Below the pieces are notes generated by a model, which was not told where the DNA came from, made no database searches, and was given only the letters and a program-made list of their open reading frames with translations. 64,000 nucleotides of DNA from contig JAIQFK010000015.1 in NCBI GenBank assembly GCA_020073305.1, positions 62,001-126,000 of the forward strand, written 5' to 3'. Source of the DNA: Terriglobia bacterium. Its GTDB lineage: Bacteria > Acidobacteriota > Terriglobia > Bryobacterales > Bryobacteraceae. Below are positions 55,390-62,613 of the stretch, one piece after another; the first letter of the stretch is position 1, and the number at the start of each line of letters is the position of its first letter. A program made the position numbers and the translations under genes.

Positions 55390-56121
55390 ATGACTCCTCG
55401 CCAACTCGCCCGGCGCGCTCGCACGGTATTACGGACATCCGGCGACCCGCGTGTGGCGCTCGGCCAAAAGAAGTTCTTTAAGTCCTGGGAAAGGATCTCG
55501 CTCTACGGACTTAAGACGCCCGACGTGAAGCGCATCGAGCGGGACTTGTACCAAGGCGTGCGGAAATCTTGGAGGTATCCCGAGGCGCTGTCCTTTTGCG
55601 ATTTACTGATGCGCGACCCGCATCTGGAGAGCAAAGCAGTGGGACTGTTGCTGCTGGAGCGTTACCACCGGCGGTTCGAAGAGGGTTTACTGGAAACGGC
55701 GCAGGGCTGGCTCGAGGGCGGATTGTGCGACAACTGGGCCGCGACCGACGATCTTGCGACCGGGGTCCTCTGGCGATTGCTCGAAAAATTCGAAGACCTC
55801 GCTGGACCGTTCGAGGCGTGGCATGATTCGCCGAACCTATGGCTCCGCCGCGCGAGCGTGGTGGTGTTCGTCAAGTCCGCGGGCAAAGGAAAACACCAGG
55901 ACCGGGCTTACCGGATCGTGACCGCGCTCCTTCCCGACGCTCACGACCTGATCCACAAAGCCTGCGGCTGGCTCCTCCGCGAAGCCGGCAAGGCCGACGC
56001 CAGACGCCTGGAACAATATCTGCTCCAGCACGGCCCCTCCGTCCCGCGAACCACAGTGCGCTATGCCATTGAACGATTCCCGGAAGCGAAACGGCGAAAA
56101 CTCCTGGAGCGCACGCGCTAG
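55390..56121 (+). CDS. AlkD-like DNA alkylation repair protein (HEAT-repeat glycosylase)
   Basis: A 243-residue all-helical protein matching the AlkC/AlkD superfamily: KKFFKSWERISLYGLKTPDV at the start, CDNWAATDDLATGVLWRLLE (with the conserved W and D that contact DNA), LWLRRASVVVFVKSAGKG and LIHKACGWLLREAGK. It excises positively charged N3- and N7-alkylated bases without flipping them out. It diverges from the ligase/exonuclease operon with 33 bp between start codons, suggesting a shared control region for repair genes. Confidence 0.9.
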   Translation: MTPRQLARRARTVLRTSGDPRVALGQKKFFKSWERISLYGLKTPDVKRIERDLYQGVRKSWRYPEALSFCDLLMRDPHLESKAVGLLLLERYHRRFEEGLLETAQGWLEGGLCDNWAATDDLATGVLWRLLEKFEDLAGPFEAWHDSPNLWLRRASVVVFVKSAGKGKHQDRAYRIVTALLPDAHDLIHKACGWLLREAGKADARRLEQYLLQHGPSVPRTTVRYAIERFPEAKRRKLLERTR

Positions 56122-56130
56122 CCGGCAGCT

Positions 56131-57591
56131 TTACAGCGTTTTGAGAAAAGCGATGAGGGCCTTCTTTTCATCAGGTGAGAGATCCAAGCCGAAGCGGTGC
56201 CCCTTTACCGAGCGAGTGCCGCCGTCGTACCCTTTGAAACCCGTGGGGACGTAATCGGCGCCAAGCCGAGATGGATCGAACCAGTCTTCGAGCGTGACAA
56301 CGGAGCCGTTGTGTTCGAAAGGGCTCCGATACCAAACTCCCTTCAACGAAGGGACCTTATAATAACCCGTGCCTTTGTGGGTCTGGAGCGAGTAGCGCGG
56401 GTCGATGCCGATTCGCGTTTCCATAAGATCGAATCGCTTCCTGTGATCTTCTGGGGGCTCGAAGCCATCCACGGGAATGAGCCTGTTGTTCGTATACAGT
56501 GGCGGCGTGTGGCAGGCGGCGCAACCCGCGTGTTCGAAAACTGCTTTCCCGCGGTTGGCCGTCGCATCAAGACGGTTAGGATTCGACGGTGGATGAAGCG
56601 AGTACAGGTACAGCCCAAGCGCATATAACTGCTCATCACTGTAGCGTTCGTTGTGGCCGCCTTCTGCCGGCTGCGGTGGCGCATCGCCATATCGATCCAG
56701 TTTGGATACATCCTGTACCAGCGAGCAGTAGCGCATCAGATCGCCAATGCCGCTGTGGCGCACCAGACCGGTATGGTCCAAGTAGCGCCGCTCTTCGATC
56801 CCGATCAGATCGGGAATCTGAGGAGGTAAGAAGATACTGGTATTGCTGCGGGCCGTTACGCCGGGCGGGATGGCCTCGCCGGCCGCGATCAGGCCATCGA
56901 GCGACATCGTCTGAGCGCGACGATTCGGATCATCGGCCAGCCATGGCATCTCAAACTGGCGCGCGAAGCCGCGGATCCTCTCCAGCACTTTGGCGGGATC
57001 GGCGAATTGGGCGGCCCGGCGGAGCATCGACGCGCCCTCGCGATCGCCTGGATTGTTCCCCTGTGCGCCGGCAACGATCGTTCCGTCCGCCAACACGCGC
57101 GTGTGGCAGGTATTGCAGCCCATGGAACCCAGCTCGACTTCACCTTTTCGCCGGATGACCCAGCGCGCGAACGGAATGGTGCCGTCTTTCGCGACCGGCA
57201 TGCCAGACCGCTGGTAAAAAGCGGGATCGCGCACTTCCGCCGCGCCGAAAAACACGGGGCCGTAGGAGGTGGGTGCGTTGAAAACGAGGGTGCCCGCGTT
57301 GACCCAGTCCTCGCGCGTCTTCAGACGCGAAGCGTCGAAAGCGACCTGGGGTTCCTGACTCCGGAGCCACTCCATATAACCCGCGGGCTCGCGGTCGGGA
57401 CGGTAAACCGGATAGCTCTTGTAAATGACGCGAACGGGTATCCGGTAATACTGCTCCTCGGAAATGTGGATGGCGGAGTATCTCGCGTTCGCAAGCGGCA
57501 CTTCGAGCGTATCCACATCGGATTGTTTCCACGTTCTCGGAATGCTTGGCGAAACTGCAGCCATAGCGAGCAGCACTGCCAGTAACGTCAC
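56131..57591 (-). CDS. Exported dihaem cytochrome c protein (peroxidase-like)
   Basis: A 486-residue periplasmic protein starting at GTG, with signal MTLLAVLLAMAAVSPS. Two haem-binding CxxCH motifs are at 159-163 (CNTCH) and 357-361 (CAACH), the latter in a class I-like cytochrome c domain ending PDEKKALIAFLKTL. The plan resembles the dihaem c / CCP-MauG-like proteins of unassigned function in acidobacteria. It is 23 bp downstream of the SDR gene, so it may be the last gene of the DapA-SDR operon and accept electrons from substrate oxidation. Peroxidase activity is not certain. Confidence 0.8.
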   Translation of the reverse strand: MTLLAVLLAMAAVSPSIPRTWKQSDVDTLEVPLANARYSAIHISEEQYYRIPVRVIYKSYPVYRPDREPAGYMEWLRSQEPQVAFDASRLKTREDWVNAGTLVFNAPTSYGPVFFGAAEVRDPAFYQRSGMPVAKDGTIPFARWVIRRKGEVELGSMGCNTCHTRVLADGTIVAGAQGNNPGDREGASMLRRAAQFADPAKVLERIRGFARQFEMPWLADDPNRRAQTMSLDGLIAAGEAIPPGVTARSNTSIFLPPQIPDLIGIEERRYLDHTGLVRHSGIGDLMRYCSLVQDVSKLDRYGDAPPQPAEGGHNERYSDEQLYALGLYLYSLHPPSNPNRLDATANRGKAVFEHAGCAACHTPPLYTNNRLIPVDGFEPPEDHRKRFDLMETRIGIDPRYSLQTHKGTGYYKVPSLKGVWYRSPFEHNGSVVTLEDWFDPSRLGADYVPTGFKGYDGGTRSVKGHRFGLDLSPDEKKALIAFLKTL

Positions 57592-57614
57592 GGAAGATCT
57601 CCTCGAGGCGTTTC

Positions 57615-58388
57615 CTAAACTGCCGGTGGAAGACCCGAGCCGAAACCGCCGTCCACCACCAGCGCGCTCCCTGTCACAAACGACGCGTCGTCGCTCGCCA
57701 GGTACACGGCCGCGCGAGCTACTTCCTCAGCTCTGCCTATACGCCACAGCGCGTGGAGCTTTCCGGCCGAGGCCCGCGCGGCCGCCGGGTCCGGCTGCGC
57801 CTGAAAATAGCCCTCCGCCAGACCGGCATCGATATATCCGGGGCAGATGCAATTCACGCGGATGCCCTCCTTCCCGTGGTCGATCGCCATGGCCTTGGTC
57901 AGCCCGATGATTGCGGCTTTGGTCGCGCAATAGCCCGCGCAGCCGGGTTCCACAAAGTAGGCGTTCACCGATGACAGGCTCACGATGTTGCCACGCGTCT
58001 TGCGCAGGTGCGGGATGAAGTACTTCGAACACAAGAAGACGCCGCCCAGGTTAACAGCGAGCTCCCGGGTCCATTCCTCCGGCGTGGTGTCCTCAACGGT
58101 TTTGTTGACCTGTATCGCGGCATCGTTTAACAACACGTGGACTTCGGAGAATCGCCGCAAGGTCTCGCCCGCCAGCCGTTCAACAGCAGCCGGATCCGCC
58201 ACGTCTGTTTCGACGGCGTGGGCCACCCCGCCGGCCGCCTCGATCTCCCGCATAGTCTCTCGGGCGCCCGCAAGATTCACATCGGCGAGCACTACGCGTG
58301 CGCCCTCTTTCGCGAACTCTATCGCGCAGGCCCGCCCAATGCCGGAAGCAGCCCCGGTGATCACAGCAACGCGATCCTTGAGTTTCAT
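57615..58388 (-). CDS. Short-chain dehydrogenase/reductase (classical SDR)
   Basis: A 257-residue NAD(P)-dependent oxidoreductase. The cofactor motif is TGAASGIGRA, ADVNLAGA favours NAD binding by its aspartate, NDAAIQVN is the NNAG-like motif, and the active-site tetrad includes S and Y-x-x-x-K in SLSSVNAYFVEPGCAGYCATKAA. The C-terminus LVVDGGFGS is typical. It lies 24 bp after the DapA-like gene and 23 bp before the cytochrome gene. In this context it probably oxidises a sugar or hydroxy acid, but the substrate is not readable. Confidence 0.93.
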   Translation of the reverse strand: MKLKDRVAVITGAASGIGRACAIEFAKEGARVVLADVNLAGARETMREIEAAGGVAHAVETDVADPAAVERLAGETLRRFSEVHVLLNDAAIQVNKTVEDTTPEEWTRELAVNLGGVFLCSKYFIPHLRKTRGNIVSLSSVNAYFVEPGCAGYCATKAAIIGLTKAMAIDHGKEGIRVNCICPGYIDAGLAEGYFQAQPDPAAARASAGKLHALWRIGRAEEVARAAVYLASDDASFVTGSALVVDGGFGSGLPPAV

Positions 58389-58412
58389 GACTTTTCCATT
58401 CTCCTCAAACCA

Positions 58413-59369
58413 TTACACAGTCTGGATCGGCAACGGTGGATGATGAGGCATATTGAGCCTGTCGAGCAGCGCGAGTATCCGGTGGTCCAGGAAGTCCACA
58501 TGAGCGCGGTCGATTTCGTCCGGCGTCATCGTCAGGTCCCGCACGGCGGTTTCGCGCAAGATACCGCGCATCGCCAGAAGCCGCTTCTCGGCGTAATGGT
58601 AGAACTCCATGTTCTGCAAGCTGAACACAATTTGTGGAAGAACGTCCGCGAAGATTTCATAGGCGGCCGGCTTCCGGCCGGAACGCGCCAGTTGATAGAC
58701 CTGGACGAGCAGATCCGAGACCGCAAGTCCCGGCATTACCCCGCAAATCCCCGCGTCGATGAGCTCCAGCATGTACATCCCACCCCATCCTTCCAGAACG
58801 CCCACCTCGCCGCTGGTAGCATCCACCATGGCCTTAACCTTCGCGGCCATCACTGGCTCCTCCAGCTTGATATAGCGGAAGTGAGGATGCAGCCGGTTGA
58901 GGTCTGCCACAAACTGCGGGCTGACCGTTGGACCTCCCGGGTTGAAGTCTTGAATCAGCAACGGAACCTGAATAGCCGAAAGAATGGTATCGAAGTAACG
59001 GAAGATATCCTTTTCCGGCAGGCCGAACAGCCGCGGAACAGCCACTGCAATAGCATCCACGCCGGCGGCCTCCAGAGCGCGCGCGGCCTTGGCCGCAAGG
59101 CGGGCAGCCGGATGATTCGCCTGCCCGATTACCGGAATCCGGCCGTGTGCAGCCGTCATCGCATGCTGCACCACTCCGATCCGCTCTTCCTCCGAGAGCT
59201 TGTAGAATTCGCTCGCGTACGCCGGCAGACAGATGGCGCTGCAACCCCCGGCGACGGCAAAATCGACCAGCGGCGCGAAGCCGGCGAAGTCTATGCTTTC
59301 ATCGCTTTGAAACGGCGTCGGGATGATAGGGACGATGCCATCGATGTGAAGGGTTCGCGGAGCGGACAT
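58413..59369 (-). CDS. DapA/NanA-superfamily aldolase
   Basis: A 318-residue class I aldolase fold (dihydrodipicolinate synthase/N-acetylneuraminate lyase family). IIPTPFQSDESIDFAGFAPL is the N-terminal family signature, the Schiff-base lysine is in FRYIKLEEPV, and YASEFYKLSEEER and GLPEKDIFRYF follow the usual order. Family members split 2-keto-3-deoxy sugar acids, neuraminate or hydroxyproline derivatives. With the SDR and cytochrome c behind it, a sugar-acid or hydroxyacid catabolic role is likelier than lysine synthesis. It diverges from the lysine-rich gene at 59622. Confidence 0.88.
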   Translation of the reverse strand: MSAPRTLHIDGIVPIIPTPFQSDESIDFAGFAPLVDFAVAGGCSAICLPAYASEFYKLSEEERIGVVQHAMTAAHGRIPVIGQANHPAARLAAKAARALEAAGVDAIAVAVPRLFGLPEKDIFRYFDTILSAIQVPLLIQDFNPGGPTVSPQFVADLNRLHPHFRYIKLEEPVMAAKVKAMVDATSGEVGVLEGWGGMYMLELIDAGICGVMPGLAVSDLLVQVYQLARSGRKPAAYEIFADVLPQIVFSLQNMEFYHYAEKRLLAMRGILRETAVRDLTMTPDEIDRAHVDFLDHRILALLDRLNMPHHPPLPIQTV

Positions 59370-59496
59370 ACTGTATCCAACGGATTCATGACGGCTGCGG
59401 CAAACAATCCACTCTGGATGCTATAGGGAAGATACCCTCTGCGTCAACTGTTGAGCGCGGCGGGACAAGCAGTCCTGTGACAGAGCCCGTGGCGAC

Positions 59497-59529
59497 GCAT
59501 CGTCACGTCAACAGCATCGTCACGTCAAC
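59497..59529. repeat. Perfect 16-bp tandem direct repeat in divergent promoter region
   Basis: GCATCGTCACGTCAAC occurs at 59497-59512 and again at 59514-59529 (period 17). It lies 127 bp before the DapA-like gene start and 92 bp before the lysine-rich gene start; it could be an operator for either. Confidence 0.75.
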
Positions 59530-59621
59530 CTACGGAGGCAAGCACATGGTGATAGAATCGATTCGCATTCCGCAACTGGCACAAATTTGAAATCTACATT
59601 CGAACGGGAGACCTTACGCGC

Positions 59622-60035
59622 ATGGCACGACACGCACGCATAGATGAGAGCGTTTTGGAAATGGCGCTCATCGGTTATCAAGCCGAGAAGACAAGGATCG
59701 AAACAGTGATGGCTGAGATCCGGGAGCAGTTGGGCCATCGGGGTCCGGGGCGTCCCAAAGCAGCATCAGATGGTACGGGACAAGCCTCCCCGCGAAGACG
59801 CGTCATGAGTGCGGAGGCGCGCAAGCGAATTGCGGCTGCACAACGAAAGCGATGGGCAGCGGTCAAGAGCGAGAAGGCCAAGCCGGAAAAGCCGAAGCGC
59901 AAATTGAGTGCGGCGGGACGAAAAGCCATCGTTGCGGCCTTACGAAAACGGTGGGCGGCTGTGCGCAAGGCAGCAGGAAAGACCAAGAAGGCAGCTCCGA
60001 CTGCGGCTGCAAAAGAGGCGGTGGCAACCGCGTAG
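59622..60035 (+). CDS. Lysine/alanine-rich histone H1-like repeat protein
   Basis: A 137-residue basic protein. Residues 1-40 form a helix likely to coil (RIDESVLEMALIGYQAEK), then a GPGRPK patch like an AT-hook. Two copies of a ~22-residue motif follow: SAEARKRIAAAQRKRWAAVK and SAAGRKAIVAALRKRWAAVR, spaced by lysine/proline linkers, and an alanine-rich tail. It probably binds DNA or RNA electrostatically, as eukaryotic H1-like proteins of bacteria do. The family is common in acidobacterial genomes but its function is unknown. It precedes the secreted hydrolase by 36 bp. Confidence 0.72.
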   Translation: MARHARIDESVLEMALIGYQAEKTRIETVMAEIREQLGHRGPGRPKAASDGTGQASPRRRVMSAEARKRIAAAQRKRWAAVKSEKAKPEKPKRKLSAAGRKAIVAALRKRWAAVRKAAGKTKKAAPTAAAKEAVATA

Positions 60036-60071
60036 TCCCTTACAGCCCCACGAAGTCAGAGGGCAGCAGGC

Positions 60072-62552
60072 ATGTCAACCTCGAGGGCCGGTCGGTCACG
60101 CTTGCGAGCCTTGCTAGGCTCCGCAACGGTGGCGCTTGGCGCCATCTTCGCGCAAGCACAAAGCACTCCGACAAGCTTGACAGGAGAGCCTCGCTCCAGC
60201 GTGATCCGTCCATTGGCGCTCTCGCAAACGCGGTACGAGATGCGCGCCGGTGAGGCCAGAAGGTTAGCAGGTACTCGCCAGGCGCTCGATTTTATCTTGA
60301 AGGCGAAGCGCCTGCGGATCGGGATCGACGGAGAAGACGCAAAGGGGTTCGTTGTCGGGCCGGGCATCAAAGGCGATGAACCGTTGTTAGCTGCTTCGCA
60401 TACGGTGAAACCCGGCGAATACACACTGACCCTCTCGGTAACGAGCGACTCTGGTGAGGAGCGGGTGATAAAGCTCAGCGTCGTTTTGAACCCAGTGGAG
60501 CGGGTGCCGTCGACTGCGGCGAAGCCACCCGTGGTGCTGTTAAATGGCTGGCAATTCGGCTTTCTAAACGGCGGTTGCCCCATATCGAGTGGGCCCTCGG
60601 ATACATTCGGGAATCTCGCCGAGTACCTGGCGGGCGACGGCGTTCCCGTTGTGTATTTCTTCGATAATTGCGCAGAGTGCCCAAGCTGCAAGATCGAAGA
60701 CTTGGGCAACACCTTGCAGCAATTCCTCAATTTGATCCAGTACGACAATGGCGGCCTTGTCCCGCAGGTCGATGTTGTTACTCACAGCATGGGCGGCCTG
60801 ATCGTGAGAGCGTACCTCGCAGGCTTGCAAGCGGACGGATCACTGCGGCCTCCGCCGAATCCAAGGGTTGGGAAACTGGTCTTGATTGCGGAGCCAAACT
60901 TCGGCTCCTTCATCGCACCGAACATTGGCACTCAAACGGCTGAGATGATTCCTGGCAGCTCGTTGCTGTGGCAGTTAGCCACATGGAACCAAGGTGGCGA
61001 CGACTTGCGCGGCGTGAATGCACTGGCCATCATCGGCAACGCGGGCGCGTGGAGTGGGCGGATGAATGCCAGTGACGGAGTGGTATCTCTGACCAGCGGT
61101 TCTATCGGTTTTGCGCGGGACCCGTCGCGAACCCGCATTCTCCCGTATTGCCACATAGATCCCGGCCCTCTGATCAGTCTGTTCATGGATTGCTCCACCG
61201 CGCCCGGCATTGCGCAGGTAGATTCCGCGATGCATCCGACATGGGTCATCATCCAGTCGTTCCTGGCGGGCACATCTGATTGGACGTCAATCGGCGCGAC
61301 ACCAGGCGTGGATCCGTACCTGTCTCAGTACGGAGGGCTCTATTTCTCCCAGGAAAATGCGGCAGACAAGTTTCTAACCGACCTCAGTCAGGTGTTATTC
61401 GGAAACGCAAAGCTCGAAGATCGCGGGACCACCGGCACCGTTTTTTATGACGAGTTCGCAGCCGGCACGGCGACGTTCCAAGCTACCAGCAGTTCGCTCG
61501 GCCAAAGTAACATTGGACCCGTCACCGTACTAACTGGCCGCTTCTTGGCAGTGCGGGCCAAGTCCGCCCCAGCGATTTCCTCCGTGACTCCACTCCTGTC
61601 CACCATACCGCTGCTCGTACAATCAGGCACGGCAATCACCATTAACGGTTCTGGGTTCGGGCAGCAGCAGTGCCACACCTGCGCCGTCTCGGCATATCCG
61701 GGGCCGTCGTCGTTTCAGGTTTCATCCTGGAGCGATCAGACGATTACCGGAAATTTGCCGTCAAGCTACAACGGCCTGGTCCAACTCGTGGTGCAAACGG
61801 CATCTGGGCAGGACCAAATTAACATTATGGCGACTCCGGTCACGATCAGCGCCGTTGTGAATGGCGCCAGCTTTTTGCCCGACATCGCTTCCGGGACCTG
61901 GATCACGATTCAGGGATCGGGGCTATCGTCCACCACAAGAACCTGGACCACAGCCGACTTCCAGGGAACTCAGCTACCAACGCACATGGACGGCGTCTCG
62001 GTCACCGTCAACGGGAAACCGGCTTACCTCTACTACATCAGCCGCACACAACTGAACGTGCTCGTGCCGGACGATCCGATTACGGGACAGGTCCAGGTGC
62101 AGGTGACGAGTCCGCTGGGAATCAGTAATCCCTTGATGGCGAACAAAAACGCATTCTCTCCGGCGTTCTTTCGGTTCCTGCCCACCAAATACGTGGCGGC
62201 GGTTCATACCAGCGGAGTCTACGTTGGACCGGCCGGCCTGATCCCTATAGCGCCTTTTTCGCCCGCCAAGCCTGGTGAAACCATCATGGTGTACGGGACG
62301 GGCTTTGGGGCAACCAATCCTCTGTTGCCGTCCGGGCAGATCGTCGCCAAGCCGGCACGCCTGGCTGATTCAGTAACCATATTGATCGGTGGCAAACGGG
62401 CAGACGTGTCTTTTGCCGGGCTGACCGCTTCGGGCGAGGATCAGTTCAACGTGACGGTGCCAGCGGATCTGCCCGATGGCGATCAACCGTTCATCGCGAC
62501 AATCGACGGCATGCAGAGCCAAACTGGTGTCTTCCTCGCGGTTCAGAAATGA
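60072..62552 (+). CDS. Secreted lipase-like hydrolase with IPT/TIG and TIGR03437-type C-terminal domains
   Basis: An 826-residue secreted protein. A basic signal peptide (about residues 1-30, ending FAQAQS) is followed by a beta-rich segment, then an alpha/beta-hydrolase: VVLLNGWQFGF, a cysteine pair region DNCAECPSCK, and the nucleophile elbow VTHSMGGLIVRAYL with S239. Residues ~500-590 are an IPT/TIG Ig-like domain (GSGFGQQQ). The last ~240 residues match the Solibacter-type TIGR03437 domain (ISAVVNGASFLPDIASGTWI ... LNVLVPDD ... GETIMVYGTGFGATNP ... DQFNVTVPADLPDGDQ). It may degrade esters outside the cell. The substrate is unknown; a PGAP1/lipase-like fold is likeliest. Confidence 0.82.
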   Translation: MSTSRAGRSRLRALLGSATVALGAIFAQAQSTPTSLTGEPRSSVIRPLALSQTRYEMRAGEARRLAGTRQALDFILKAKRLRIGIDGEDAKGFVVGPGIKGDEPLLAASHTVKPGEYTLTLSVTSDSGEERVIKLSVVLNPVERVPSTAAKPPVVLLNGWQFGFLNGGCPISSGPSDTFGNLAEYLAGDGVPVVYFFDNCAECPSCKIEDLGNTLQQFLNLIQYDNGGLVPQVDVVTHSMGGLIVRAYLAGLQADGSLRPPPNPRVGKLVLIAEPNFGSFIAPNIGTQTAEMIPGSSLLWQLATWNQGGDDLRGVNALAIIGNAGAWSGRMNASDGVVSLTSGSIGFARDPSRTRILPYCHIDPGPLISLFMDCSTAPGIAQVDSAMHPTWVIIQSFLAGTSDWTSIGATPGVDPYLSQYGGLYFSQENAADKFLTDLSQVLFGNAKLEDRGTTGTVFYDEFAAGTATFQATSSSLGQSNIGPVTVLTGRFLAVRAKSAPAISSVTPLLSTIPLLVQSGTAITINGSGFGQQQCHTCAVSAYPGPSSFQVSSWSDQTITGNLPSSYNGLVQLVVQTASGQDQINIMATPVTISAVVNGASFLPDIASGTWITIQGSGLSSTTRTWTTADFQGTQLPTHMDGVSVTVNGKPAYLYYISRTQLNVLVPDDPITGQVQVQVTSPLGISNPLMANKNAFSPAFFRFLPTKYVAAVHTSGVYVGPAGLIPIAPFSPAKPGETIMVYGTGFGATNPLLPSGQIVAKPARLADSVTILIGGKRADVSFAGLTASGEDQFNVTVPADLPDGDQPFIATIDGMQSQTGVFLAVQK

Positions 62553-62613
62553 GGGAATCAGCGATGGGCTGCAGTCTCGCACCGAGCCTTGTGTGAGACT
62601 GCTGGCCGCCCCT

